Assembly (NCBI RefSeq): GCF_022761125.1
Contig: NZ_JAKWJR010000002.1
Coordinates: 310,001-374,000, forward strand
Reading direction: 5' to 3'
DNA length: 64,000 bases
Source: Nocardioides sp. SR21
GTDB lineage: Bacteria > Actinomycetota > Actinomycetes > Propionibacteriales > Nocardioidaceae
The notes beneath the pieces were generated by a model. It was given only the letters and a program-made list of their open reading frames with translations, was not told where the DNA came from and did no database searches. The position numbers and the translations under genes are program-made. This document shows positions 8,334-17,468 of this stretch, one piece after another. Position 1 is the stretch's first letter. Each line of letters begins with the position of its first letter.

Positions 8334-8636
8334 TCAGCGCCGCTGCATCTCCCAGGCGAGCTCGATCGCGGCGCGTACGCCTGCCGGGTCCGCGTCGTCG
8401 AGGTACGCCTCGACCTTGTGGTGCGCCTCCATCCGCGGAGGTACGCCGAAGCTGCCCGGGTAGCTGTCCAGCAGCGACTCCCGCCTGGCCAGCGGCACGC
8501 GGATCACGGCCGTCCGCGGGTCGTCGAGACGGACCACCAGGCGGTCGCGGACGTACCACGCGGGACGCGCCTCGGTGCCCTTGCGCTTCACCCCCGGCAG
8601 CGACTCGGCGTACCGGCCGACCTCCTCGGGGGTCAT
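8334..8636 (-). CDS. MmcQ/YjbR family protein
   Basis: Predicted 100-residue protein. The ATG at 8636 begins the conserved MTPEEVGRYAESLPGV opening; an upstream extension would overlap the telA promoter and start. The remainder has the beta-rich YjbR pattern with R-x-A-W-Y-V, a DDP loop and an alpha-helical C-terminus. YjbR proteins have a CyaY-like fold and are thought to bind DNA, but their role is unclear. It is divergent from telA with about 70 bases between starts. Confidence 0.8.
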   Translation of the reverse strand: MTPEEVGRYAESLPGVKRKGTEARPAWYVRDRLVVRLDDPRTAVIRVPLARRESLLDSYPGSFGVPPRMEAHHKVEAYLDDADPAGVRAAIELAWEMQRR

Positions 8637-8707
8637 GTGCGCAGCGTAGTTGCGGGAGGTCTGCAAGACTCTGGCTCGCAGGGGCCGAACGTCGCTCGGA
8701 GGATGCC

Positions 8708-9958
8708 ATGACCACACCAGCTGGAGAGTCTGACGCGGGTGCGGCTGCCGTCGCGCCGCTGACCCCGCCCGACGCGTCGCTGACGCTCGTCGCCCCGGAG
8801 GCGCCGGCCCCGGTGGCGGCCACGCAGGCGCCGAAGATGGCGCCGCAGGTGCCGGCCGCCGTGCTTCCGGAGCTCGACGCCAAGGTCGAGGGCTTCATGA
8901 GCGCGCTGAGCAGCACGGCCGTTGGCAGCCCGGAGTTCGCGAAGCAGGCCGAGAGCGTGCGCACCATGGGTGACGACGACATCCGTCGCGCCGCCGAGAC
9001 GTCGAACCGGATGCTCCAGCAGCCGGTCAAGGCGCTCAAGGACGGCGGCATCTCCGAGGGCTCGGCCGTCGGCAAGACGCTGCTCGAGCTGCGGCGGGCC
9101 GTCGAGGACCTCGACCCCAGTCAGGCCACCGGCGCCAAGCGCTGGCTGGACATGCTGCCGTTCGGCGACAAGGTCACCGACTACTTCCGGAAGTACCAGT
9201 CCGCGCAGAGCCAGCTCAACGGCATCCTGCACAGCCTGCGCAACGGCCAGGACGAGCTCACCAAGGACAACGTCGCGCTCAACCTCGAGAAGACGAACCT
9301 CTGGGCGTCGATGGGCCGGCTCAACCAGTACGTCTACGTCGCCGAGCAGCTCGACACGAAGCTGTCGGCGAAGATCGCCGAGCTCGAGCTCACCGACCCG
9401 GATGCTGCGAAGACGCTGCGGCAGGACGTGCTGTTCTACGTCCGCCAGAAGCACCAGGACCTGCTGACCCAGCTGGCCGTCTCGATCCAGTCGTACCTCG
9501 CGATCGACATCATCATCAAGAACAACATCGAGCTCATCAAGGGCGTCGACCGGGCGTCGACGACGACGGTCTCCGCGCTGCGTACGGCGGTCATCGTGGC
9601 GCAGGCGCTGGGGAACCAGAAGCTCGTGCTCGACCAGATCTCGGCGCTCAACACGACCACCTCCGGGATGATCGAGCGCACCTCGGAGATGCTCAAGGAC
9701 AACTCCGCGCAGATCCAGGAGCAGGCGGCCTCGTCGAGCATCGGGATCGAGCAGCTGCAGGCGGCGTTCGCGAACATCTACGCGACCATGGACTCGATCG
9801 ACGAGTTCAAGCTCCAGGCGCTCGACAACATGTCGCAGACGATCGGGGTGCTCGAGACCGAGGTCGACAAGTCGAAGGCCTACCTCGACCGGGTCCAGGC
9901 GCACGACGCGCGCAACGCGGCCGGCACCCTCGACCTGTCGACGCTGCCGAACAGCTGA
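8708..9958 (+). CDS. telA: TelA-family toxic anion resistance protein
   Basis: Predicted 416-residue cytoplasmic protein and first gene of a ten-gene operon. GGAGG lies upstream of the ATG. After a Pro/Ala-rich N-terminus of about 50 residues the sequence is almost entirely helical and charged, with the TelA features LPFGDKVTDYFRKYQSAQSQLNGIL and a long C-terminal helical array. TelA proteins are linked to tellurite and other toxic anion resistance and often accompany TerD-type stress modules, but the molecular activity is unknown. The stop is one base before the next start. Its place beside pknG and VWA genes suggests a role in a kinase-controlled stress response. Confidence 0.9.
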   Translation: MTTPAGESDAGAAAVAPLTPPDASLTLVAPEAPAPVAATQAPKMAPQVPAAVLPELDAKVEGFMSALSSTAVGSPEFAKQAESVRTMGDDDIRRAAETSNRMLQQPVKALKDGGISEGSAVGKTLLELRRAVEDLDPSQATGAKRWLDMLPFGDKVTDYFRKYQSAQSQLNGILHSLRNGQDELTKDNVALNLEKTNLWASMGRLNQYVYVAEQLDTKLSAKIAELELTDPDAAKTLRQDVLFYVRQKHQDLLTQLAVSIQSYLAIDIIIKNNIELIKGVDRASTTTVSALRTAVIVAQALGNQKLVLDQISALNTTTSGMIERTSEMLKDNSAQIQEQAASSSIGIEQLQAAFANIYATMDSIDEFKLQALDNMSQTIGVLETEVDKSKAYLDRVQAHDARNAAGTLDLSTLPNS

Positions 9959-9959
9959 C

Positions 9960-10466
9960 GTGGGCCTGAAGTCGTGGCTGGGGCGCCGACGCGGTGAGGA
10001 GCAGGCGGCGGCCGTCCCGTCCGCACCCACCGAGCAGGACATCCTGGCTGCGCTCAACCGCGTCAACGCCATGCTCACCGAGGGCAACGCGCCGCCGGTC
10101 ATCACCTCGCGGGTGCAGCGGATCGCGCGCACCATCCGCGACACGCTCCCGCAGCTGCGGCACCTCGGTGTCGGCACGATCGAGAGCTACTCGGTGATGG
10201 CGACGGCGACCGACTACCTCCCGGAGGCGGTCGGCGGCTACCTGCGGCTGCCGCGCGAGTGGGCCGACACCCGCCCGATCGACGGCTACAAGACCTCGCT
10301 GATGGTGCTCATCGACCAGCTCGAGCTGCTCGCCGCCACCATGGACAAGATCCTGGACGCGGCCAACCGCGCCGACGCGCAGGCGCTGATCGCGCACGGC
10401 ATGTTCCTGCAGGCCAAGTTCGGCCCGCCCTCCGGGCCCGACCTGACGTTGGGACCGACGGCATGA
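9960..10466 (+). CDS. Hypothetical helical protein of the TelA/PknG operon
   Basis: I do not recognise this 168-residue protein. It starts with GTG one base after the telA stop and ends in an ATGA overlap with the AAA ATPase gene, so all three are translationally coupled. It has a basic N-terminus (LKSWLGRRRG), a predicted helical body, a central IRDTLPQLRHLGVG segment, and a helix containing VLIDQLELLAATMDKILDAAN. There is no signal peptide or membrane segment. Its position suggests it works with TelA. Confidence 0.8.
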   Translation: MGLKSWLGRRRGEEQAAAVPSAPTEQDILAALNRVNAMLTEGNAPPVITSRVQRIARTIRDTLPQLRHLGVGTIESYSVMATATDYLPEAVGGYLRLPREWADTRPIDGYKTSLMVLIDQLELLAATMDKILDAANRADAQALIAHGMFLQAKFGPPSGPDLTLGPTA

Positions 10467-11797
10467 ACCTCACCGAGGCGCTGGAGGCGCTCGAGGCGGC
10501 TGCGACCGCGGCCGGCGTCGACCCCGCGGAGGCGCGCGCCGAGGGGGAGCGGCTGGCCGCGACCGTCGCCGAGCCCGCCAAGGGTGCGTATGTCGACTGG
10601 GCCGAGCAGACCGCGGGCGGGGCCGGCAACGGGCGCACCGCCGAGGACTTCATGGCCGCCGCGTCCAAGGGCCGCCGCTACCGCTCCGCGCCGACGCCGA
10701 CGATGAGCGCCCTCGCGCTGTCCGGGTCGGCGCACGCCGCGGCGTACGCCAAGGCGCTGGCGGACGTCGCCGTCGCCGGAAGTGGCCTGGGGGAGCCCAA
10801 CGCCCGCACGGTCGGCAACGCGGCCACCGCCGCCTCGGCCCAGCTCGGTCAGGCGCCGGCCCCCGCGCCGAACCTGCCGAACCTGCCGAACCTGCCGAAC
10901 CTGCCGAACCTGCCCGTGCAGGCGGCCCCTCCCGCTGAGACACCGCCCGAGCCCGCGAAGGAGCCCGAGCCGGAGCCGAAGACCGTGGAGGAGCTGCTCG
11001 CCGAGCTCGACGCCCTGGTGGGTCTCGAGGCGGTGAAGGCGGAGATCCACCGCCAGGCCGCCGTACTGCGTGTCGAGGGGCTGCGGGCCGAGGCCGGTCT
11101 GAAGGCGCCGACGATCACGCGGCACATGATCTTCAACGGCAACCCCGGCACCGGGAAGACCACGGTCGCGCGGCTGGTCGCCGGGATCTACCGCGCGCTC
11201 GGTCTGCTCTCGAAGGGACAGCTGATCGAGGTCGACCGCTCCGAGCTGGTCGCGGGCTACCTCGGCCAGACCGCGATGAAGACCGCCGAGGTCGTGAAGT
11301 CCGCCGAGGGCGGGGTGCTGTTCATCGACGAGGCGTACTCGCTCTCCGGCGACCAGTACGGCACCGAGGCGATCGACACCCTGGTCAAGGAGATGGAGGA
11401 CAAGCGCGACGACCTGGTGGTGATCGTGGCCGGGTACCCGCTGCCGATGGCGGTGTTCATCGCGCAGAACCCCGGCCTCGAGAGCCGCTTCCGCACCACC
11501 ATCGACTTCGCCGACTACACCGACGACGAGCTCGCCGACATCTTCGAGGTGATGGCGTCCGCGGCGGAGTACGACGTGGCCGAGCCCGTCGTCGCCCGGC
11601 TGCGCGAGATCCTCGGGACCGTGACGCGCGGGCCGACCTTCGGCAATGCTCGGTACGTGCGGAACCTGCTCGAGGCGGCGATCGGCGCCCACGCCTGGCG
11701 GCTGCGCGACATCGAGTCGCCGACCGTCGAGCAGCTGCGCACGATCCGTGCCGAGGACCTCGCGCCGGTCGACGTGGAGGAGGAAGAGGCCTCATGA
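10463..11797 (+). CDS. CbxX/SpoVK-type AAA ATPase
   Basis: Predicted 444-residue protein. Residues 1-130 are Ala-rich and helical. A linker holds five consecutive NLP tripeptides (near 10870-10913) followed by a Pro/Glu-rich stretch. The C-terminal AAA+ module (about 170-435) has Walker A GNPGTGKTT near residue 226, Walker B VLFIDEAYSL near 286, and the GRE-like ESRFRTTIDF segment typical of the CbbX/SpoVK group. Such ATPases remodel protein complexes. The ATG overlaps the previous stop and the gene's own stop overlaps the glnX start. Confidence 0.9.
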   Translation: MNLTEALEALEAAATAAGVDPAEARAEGERLAATVAEPAKGAYVDWAEQTAGGAGNGRTAEDFMAAASKGRRYRSAPTPTMSALALSGSAHAAAYAKALADVAVAGSGLGEPNARTVGNAATAASAQLGQAPAPAPNLPNLPNLPNLPNLPVQAAPPAETPPEPAKEPEPEPKTVEELLAELDALVGLEAVKAEIHRQAAVLRVEGLRAEAGLKAPTITRHMIFNGNPGTGKTTVARLVAGIYRALGLLSKGQLIEVDRSELVAGYLGQTAMKTAEVVKSAEGGVLFIDEAYSLSGDQYGTEAIDTLVKEMEDKRDDLVVIVAGYPLPMAVFIAQNPGLESRFRTTIDFADYTDDELADIFEVMASAAEYDVAEPVVARLREILGTVTRGPTFGNARYVRNLLEAAIGAHAWRLRDIESPTVEQLRTIRAEDLAPVDVEEEEAS

Positions 11798-13029
11798 CCC
11801 AGACGCAGGTGGACTCGTCGCACGAGGCCCAGCTGACCAAGCAGCTCGTCCAGGAGGACGTGCCGAGGCTGCTCAGCCGCTGGCAGCTGGTCGCCGTCCT
11901 GGCGTGCCTGCTGTTCGCGATCCTGACCGCGACCATCCAGGTGCTGTCGTGGAACGCGAACCGCCAGGCCGCCAACAACACCGAGCAGCTGGTGCGGGTG
12001 CAGAACATCCAGTCGACGCTGTTCCGCGCCGACGCGCTCGCCACCACCGCGTTCCTCACCGGCGGCCTCGAACCGCCCGAGCAGCGCGCGGCGTACGACG
12101 AGGCGATCGAGACGATCACCCGCCAGATCGCCGAGGCGGCCGAGGCCCAGCCCGCCGACCGCGACGCGCTGGCGGCCCTGAACACCGCGGTCACCGAGTA
12201 CAACGCGACGATCGCGCAGGCGCGCGCCAACAACCGGCAGGGCTTCCCGGTGGGTGCGGAGTACCTCCGGACCGCGTCGGCCGGACTGCGCGACACCGCC
12301 GTCGAGGGGTCGGCGATCCCGATCGTGCAGGCGCTCGTCGCCGCGAACGCCGAGCGCGCCGAGGACGAGCTCAACGCCCAGCACCCGTTCCTGATCCTCC
12401 TGCCGGGCCTGGCCGCGCTGGGCGTCCTCTACTGGGTCAACCGCCAGCTGGCACGGAGGTTCCACCGCCGGATCAACATCGGTGTCGCTGCGGCGTTCGC
12501 GACCGTCGTCGTCCTGACGGTGGTGGGGTTCTTCGTCGCCGCGATCCAGGCGAGCAGCAACAACGACCTCGAGGCCGGCAGCTACGACACGTCGTACCGC
12601 GAGTCCACGGCACGCACCGCCGCCAACGACGCCAAGGCCAACGAGAGCCTGCGGCTGATCTCGCGCGGGTCCGGCCAGGTGTACGAGGACCGCTGGGTGG
12701 TCGCGTCGGAGACCGTCGAGGACAACGCCTCGACGGAGACGCTGCCGTACTGGGCCGACTACGTCGCGGTCCACCAGGACGTCGTCCGGCTCGACACCGA
12801 GGGTCAGTACGACCAGGCGGTGGAGCTGTCGACGACCGACACGACGCTCGACGCGTTCGACGCCCGGTCGCAGGAGGTCATCGCGGACGCCGGCTTCCAG
12901 ACGACCGACGCGCTGCGTGGTGGCAACACGGGGATCCTGGTCCTCGGGTTCTTCACCCTGGCGATCGGCATCGCCGCCGCGGGGTTGGTGACGTGGGGAA
13001 TCGGCCTGCGGCGGAGGGAGTACGCATGA
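11794..13029 (+). CDS. glnX: GlnX-like four-helix membrane sensor
   Basis: Predicted 411-residue membrane protein with four hydrophobic helices, near residues 32-50, 196-214, 227-252 and 382-407. Two helical extracytoplasmic regions of roughly 140 residues lie between helices 1-2 and 3-4. This topology, and the order glnX-glnH-pknG, match the mycobacterial GlnX system, in which GlnX passes the amino-acid signal sensed by GlnH to the kinase PknG. The start is coupled to the AAA gene by ATGA. Cytoplasmic parts are short, so contact with PknG would be through small loops or tails. Confidence 0.85.
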   Translation: MTQTQVDSSHEAQLTKQLVQEDVPRLLSRWQLVAVLACLLFAILTATIQVLSWNANRQAANNTEQLVRVQNIQSTLFRADALATTAFLTGGLEPPEQRAAYDEAIETITRQIAEAAEAQPADRDALAALNTAVTEYNATIAQARANNRQGFPVGAEYLRTASAGLRDTAVEGSAIPIVQALVAANAERAEDELNAQHPFLILLPGLAALGVLYWVNRQLARRFHRRINIGVAAAFATVVVLTVVGFFVAAIQASSNNDLEAGSYDTSYRESTARTAANDAKANESLRLISRGSGQVYEDRWVVASETVEDNASTETLPYWADYVAVHQDVVRLDTEGQYDQAVELSTTDTTLDAFDARSQEVIADAGFQTTDALRGGNTGILVLGFFTLAIGIAAAGLVTWGIGLRRREYA

Positions 13030-13103
13030 CCCACCCCACGAAAGCGCGCCCTTCCCCCGCTTCGCTCCTCCAGGACCCGCTTCCGCGGGGACCCCGGAGA
13101 AGC

Positions 13104-14033
13104 ATGAGGAAGCTGACGCTCGCTGTCGCGACGTTCGCCCTGCTCGCCGGGTGCGGCTACTCCGACACGCAGGTCCCGGCCGCCGTCACGCCGGAGGCCG
13201 CGCCTCCCGCCGCGACCGTGCCGTGCGAGGACGACACCGGCGACCCGACCCGTTCGTACGCCACCGCAGACGTCGGGAACAGCAAGGCCATCCAGGACAT
13301 CCGTGACCAGGGGTTCCTCCGCGCCGGTGTCTCGGCCGACAGCTACCTGCTCGGCTCCCGCAACCCGTTCACCGGTGTCATCGAGGGCTTCGACATCGAC
13401 ATGGTCAACCAGATCGCGGCCGCGATCTTCGGCACCGCCCAGGGGCACGTGCAGCTGCGGGTGATCTCCGCGGCCGACCGGATCCCGCTGCTGCAGAGCG
13501 GCGAGCTCGACATCGTCGCGCGCAACATGACGATCAACTGCTCGCGGTGGGAGCAGATCGCGTTCTCCGCGGAGTACTTCCAGTCCGGCCAGAAGGTGCT
13601 GGTGGCCAAGGGCTCCGGCATCCGCAGCGTCGCGGACCTGTCCGGCAAGCGCGTGTGTGCTCCCGCCGGCACCACGAGCCTCGACAACATCCAGGAGATC
13701 GCGCCCGACGCGATCCCGGTGACCGCGGGCAACCACACCGGCTGCCTGCTGAAGTTCCAGAACGGTGAGACCGACGCGATCACCGGCGACGACACGGTGC
13801 TGGCCGGCCTGGCCGCGCAGGACCCGTACGCCGAGGTGCTCACCGGTGAGGCGCTCACCGACGAGCCGTACGGCATCGGCGTCAACGAGGAGAACGTCGA
13901 CCTCGTGCGGTTCATCAACGGCGTGCTCGAGCAGATGGACGCCGACGGGTCGTGGCAGGCGTCCTACAAGAAGTGGCTGCAGCCCTCGCTGAAGGCGCCC
14001 GCCACCCAGCCGGACCCGGTCTACGGCCGATGA
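13104..14033 (+). CDS. glnH: GlnH-like amino-acid-binding lipoprotein
   Basis: Predicted 309-residue solute-binding lipoprotein. An ATG at 13026 overlaps the glnX stop, but the ATG at 13104 is preferred: it follows GGAGAA and begins a clean lipoprotein signal ending LLAGC with Cys at residue 17. The body is a type-2 periplasmic-binding fold with FDIDMVNQIAAAIFG, the phosphate-free ligand loop ARNMTINCSRWEQIAFS and GKRVCAPAGTTSL. This resembles glutamate/aspartate-binding proteins. No permease or ATPase accompanies it, so sensing rather than transport is likely, as for mycobacterial GlnH. Confidence 0.88.
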   Translation: MRKLTLAVATFALLAGCGYSDTQVPAAVTPEAAPPAATVPCEDDTGDPTRSYATADVGNSKAIQDIRDQGFLRAGVSADSYLLGSRNPFTGVIEGFDIDMVNQIAAAIFGTAQGHVQLRVISAADRIPLLQSGELDIVARNMTINCSRWEQIAFSAEYFQSGQKVLVAKGSGIRSVADLSGKRVCAPAGTTSLDNIQEIAPDAIPVTAGNHTGCLLKFQNGETDAITGDDTVLAGLAAQDPYAEVLTGEALTDEPYGIGVNEENVDLVRFINGVLEQMDADGSWQASYKKWLQPSLKAPATQPDPVYGR

Positions 14034-14040
14034 GCCGCCG

Positions 14041-15147
14041 ATGAGCACAGCCCCCGCACCTCCCGGCGCGCTCGGCACCGCGCCGGAGCCGATCGTGCTC
14101 CAGGCCTACCTGAGCGACCTGGACGCGTGGGTGCGCGCCCGCAGGCTCGAGCTCGACGAGCTGGACGCCGCCGCGCTCGCGGCCGGCCGGGGCGACGAGG
14201 TCGCGTCCGACATGGCGCTGGCGCTCGCGCTCTGGAAGGCCGTCTCCGACCGTTGGCAGCTGATGTGGGCGACGTGGGACGGCGGCCGGGTGGGCGAGAC
14301 CGAGCGGACCCGGATCACCACGCTGGTCTGGGGTCGCCTGGACGGTACGACGGGGTCGGTGTCGCTCCCCGAGGCGTGCCGGCTGTCCGACGCGCTCGCC
14401 GCCCAGCTGCGCGCGGCGCTGTCGCTGATGCCCGGCGCGGACGCCGCGGCCCCGCGGATCAAGGAGCTGCGTGCCCAGCTCGAGCGGGTGCGCGACCAGG
14501 TCGCCCTCGAGCCGGCGATCGCCCGCGACGAGCCCGTCGAGCGGCTGGCGGCGTTGCTGCAGCGGCTGGCCGAGATCGCCGAGCGCGCCCAGCGCGGCGC
14601 GGACGTCGGCGGCCTGCTCGGACCGCTCGAGGCCGACGCCTCGACGTTCGAGCGCGACCTGATCGTCGGCAACGCCCGCCGTCGTGAGGCGCGCGACCAG
14701 CTCGAGGACGCGCGCGAGCTGCGCCGCGACCTGGCCGCACGAGCCGCTGCCCTGCACGTGCTCGCCGAGACCTGCGTGCGCACCGTCGAGCCGTCGCCGC
14801 GGTACGCCGTCCCCGACGTCGAGGCGCTCGGCCCGATCCCGAACACCGCCGACGCGCTGGCGGCGTACGTCCAGAGGCTGGGGCGGGTCGCGGCCGCGCT
14901 GACCCTCGCCGAGCAGGAGTACGCCGGTGCGCTCGCCGAGCGCACGCAGCTCGTCGACCTCCTCGACGCCTATGTCTCCAAGGCCCGCTCGCTCGGTGTC
15001 GCCGACCGGCCCGACCTCGCCGACAGCGAGCGCCGGGCGCGTGAGGTGCTCGACCGCGAGCCGGCGCCGATGGTCGTGTGCCGCCAGCTGGTGAGCACGT
15101 ACCAGACGTGGCTCAGCCAGCTCGACCACTCGAAGGAGTCCGCATGA
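14041..15147 (+). CDS. Hypothetical helical protein between glnH and pknG
   Basis: I do not recognise this 368-residue protein. It is Ala/Arg/Glu-rich and predicted almost fully helical, with coiled-coil-like heptads around residues 140-250, no signal peptide and no membrane helix. A single LGPIPNTADALAAYVQRLG segment breaks the helical pattern. It starts seven bases after glnH and its stop overlaps the pknG start in ATGA. The fixed place between sensor and kinase suggests an adaptor or scaffold, but that is inference from position alone. Confidence 0.8.
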   Translation: MSTAPAPPGALGTAPEPIVLQAYLSDLDAWVRARRLELDELDAAALAAGRGDEVASDMALALALWKAVSDRWQLMWATWDGGRVGETERTRITTLVWGRLDGTTGSVSLPEACRLSDALAAQLRAALSLMPGADAAAPRIKELRAQLERVRDQVALEPAIARDEPVERLAALLQRLAEIAERAQRGADVGGLLGPLEADASTFERDLIVGNARRREARDQLEDARELRRDLAARAAALHVLAETCVRTVEPSPRYAVPDVEALGPIPNTADALAAYVQRLGRVAAALTLAEQEYAGALAERTQLVDLLDAYVSKARSLGVADRPDLADSERRAREVLDREPAPMVVCRQLVSTYQTWLSQLDHSKESA

Positions 15148-17468
15148 AGTGCACCCAGCCCGGCTGCGGCGGAACCATCGCGGACGGCTACTGCGACGTG
15201 TGCGGCATGGCGGCGTCGCCGGGTGCGGCTGCGCCCGCGCCGGCCGCTGCCGTCTCGGACGGTGCGACGTGTGCGCAGCCCGGCTGCACCGGCTCGATCC
15301 TCGACGGCTACTGCGACGTCTGCGGCTCGCCCGCGGCGGCGGCCCCATCGGTCGCGCACGAGGCGCAGCCGTTGTCGGGTGGCGTGTCGGTGGCGACCGC
15401 TGCCGCCAGCAAGATGCAGTCCGCGGCGATCGGGTCGAGGCTCGCGAGCTCGACCGGCTCGACGTCGACGCACCGCACCCGCACCGGCTCCCAACGGGTA
15501 CGCGCTGCGCGTCTGGGTGCCGGCCTCACCGTCGTACCTCCCGCGCCGCCGGTCGACGCGAGCAAGGCGATCAACCCCGACCCGCGCGTCCCGGAGGACA
15601 AGCGCACCTGCTCCAAGTGCGGCAACGCCATCGGCCGCAGCATCGACGGCAAGCCGGGACGCACCGAGGGCTTCTGCCCCCAGTGCGGGCAGGAGTTCTC
15701 GTTCACGCCGAAGCTGCAGCCCGGCGACGTGGTCGGCAACCAGTACGAGGTCGCGGGCGCGATCGCGCACGGCGGTCTCGGCTGGATCTACCTCGCCAAG
15801 GACCGCAACGTGTCCGACCGCTGGGTCGTGCTCAAGGGCCTGCTGAACTCCGGCGACCCGGACGCGCTCGCCGCGGCGATCGCCGAGCAGCGGTTCCTCG
15901 CGCAGGTCGAGCACCCGCTGATCGTCGAGATCTACAACTTCGTGACCCACGAGGGCGCCGGCTACATCGTCATGGAGTACGTCGGCGGCAAGTCGCTCAA
16001 GCAGATCCTCAAGGCCCGGATGGCCGACAACAACGGGGAGTACGACCCGCTGCCGGTCGACCAGGCGCTGGCGTTCATCCTCGAGGTGCTGCCGGCGTTC
16101 CAGTACCTCCACGACCTCGGCCTGGTCTACTGCGACTTCAAGCCCGACAACCTGATCCAGGTCGGCGACGCCATCAAGGTGATCGACCTCGGCGGCGTAC
16201 GCCGGATCGACGACCAGGACTCCGCGATCTACGGCACCGTCGGCTACCAGGCGCCCGAGGTGGCGCACGTCGGGCCGAGCGTGGCCAGCGACATCTACAC
16301 GATCGGGCGCACGCTCGTCGTGCTGTGCATGGAGTTTCGCGGCTACCAGGGCACCTACCTGCACACGCTGCCGCCGCCGGAGTCGACGTCGCTGTTCGCG
16401 AAGCACGACTCGCTCTACCAGCTGATCGCCAAGTGCTGCGCGCCCGACCCGGCCGACCGGTTCGCCTCCGCTGACGAGCTGCGCGGCCAGCTGCTCGGCG
16501 TGCTGCGCGAGGTGGTCGCCGCTCGTACGACCGGTACGGCGCTGACGTCCGCCGCGTCGGTGCTCTTCGAGTCGCCGTCCGCGTCGGCGTCCGTGCTCAG
16601 CTGGGACGACCTGCCGTCGCTGCGTGCCGACACCACCGACGCCCAGCACGCCTGGCTCTCGAGCATCGGCAGCGACGACCCGGCCCAGCGGCTCAAGGAC
16701 CTCGAGGCCGCGCCGGAGGCGTCGGCCGAGGTGCTGCTCGCCCGCGCCTACACGGCGCTCGAGCTCGCCGACCCCCAGCGCGCGCACGCGTTCGCCGACG
16801 AGCTGCTCGCCGCCGACCCGTGGGACTGGCGGGCGCTCTGGATGGACGGGCTCGCGGCGATGCAGGAGGAGGACTGGGCGTCGGCGCAGTCGGCGTTCAA
16901 CGCGGTCTACCAGCAGGTGCCCGGCGAGCTCGCGCCCAAGCTGGCGCTGGCGATCGCGTGCGAGAAGGGCGGGTTGCCGGACGTCGCCGAGGGGCTCTAC
17001 AGCACCTGCGCCGCCACGGATGCGACGTACGTCGCTCCCGCGGCGTTCGGGCTCTCGCGGGTGCGTGCCCAGCGCACCGACACCCAGGGCGCGGTCACCG
17101 CGCTCGACATGGTGCCGTCGACCAGCCGCGGCTACCCGGAGAGCCGCCAGCTGCGCGCCGAGGTGCTGCTCGCCGGGGGCGGCAGCGATCTCGCCGTGCT
17201 CGACCAGGCGATGCGCTCGATCGAGTCGGTGTCGATGGACGGTACCGCCCGCCAGCACTACACGGTGCGGATCCTGTCCCAGGCGCTCGAGGCCGTGACG
17301 ACCGGCAAGCCGGGCGGGACGATCGGCAGCTACACCGCCACCGAGGACGGGATCCGGGACGGGCTGGAGAAGGCCTACCGCACACTCGCGCGCGACGCCC
17401 CGCTGCGCGAGGACCGGGTCAGCCTGGTCAACCAGGCGAACGCCGTCAGGAGCTGGACGCTGACATGA
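15144..17468 (+). CDS. pknG: PknG-type serine/threonine protein kinase
   Basis: Predicted 774-residue soluble kinase. Two zinc ribbons with Cys at residues 3, 8, 17, 20 and 43, 48, 57, 60 open the protein, each ending DGYCDVCG. A rubredoxin-like CSKCG...CPQCG pair follows near 155-180. The kinase domain (about 194-430) has a Gly-rich loop, the LKG lysine, the catalytic motif YCDFKPDNL near 329, IDLGG in place of the usual DFG, and YGTVGYQAPE. The C-terminal third is a TPR-like helical region. The IDLGG variant and domain order are PknG signatures. Mycobacterial PknG controls glutamate metabolism through an FHA protein; an FHA gene ends this operon. Confidence 0.95.
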   Translation: MKCTQPGCGGTIADGYCDVCGMAASPGAAAPAPAAAVSDGATCAQPGCTGSILDGYCDVCGSPAAAAPSVAHEAQPLSGGVSVATAAASKMQSAAIGSRLASSTGSTSTHRTRTGSQRVRAARLGAGLTVVPPAPPVDASKAINPDPRVPEDKRTCSKCGNAIGRSIDGKPGRTEGFCPQCGQEFSFTPKLQPGDVVGNQYEVAGAIAHGGLGWIYLAKDRNVSDRWVVLKGLLNSGDPDALAAAIAEQRFLAQVEHPLIVEIYNFVTHEGAGYIVMEYVGGKSLKQILKARMADNNGEYDPLPVDQALAFILEVLPAFQYLHDLGLVYCDFKPDNLIQVGDAIKVIDLGGVRRIDDQDSAIYGTVGYQAPEVAHVGPSVASDIYTIGRTLVVLCMEFRGYQGTYLHTLPPPESTSLFAKHDSLYQLIAKCCAPDPADRFASADELRGQLLGVLREVVAARTTGTALTSAASVLFESPSASASVLSWDDLPSLRADTTDAQHAWLSSIGSDDPAQRLKDLEAAPEASAEVLLARAYTALELADPQRAHAFADELLAADPWDWRALWMDGLAAMQEEDWASAQSAFNAVYQQVPGELAPKLALAIACEKGGLPDVAEGLYSTCAATDATYVAPAAFGLSRVRAQRTDTQGAVTALDMVPSTSRGYPESRQLRAEVLLAGGGSDLAVLDQAMRSIESVSMDGTARQHYTVRILSQALEAVTTGKPGGTIGSYTATEDGIRDGLEKAYRTLARDAPLREDRVSLVNQANAVRSWTLT

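Noticed and set aside
13026..13103. Upstream start for glnH
   Set aside because: Although ATG 13026 overlaps the glnX stop, it would put 26 hydrophilic residues before the lipoprotein signal; ATG 13104 has its own ribosome site.
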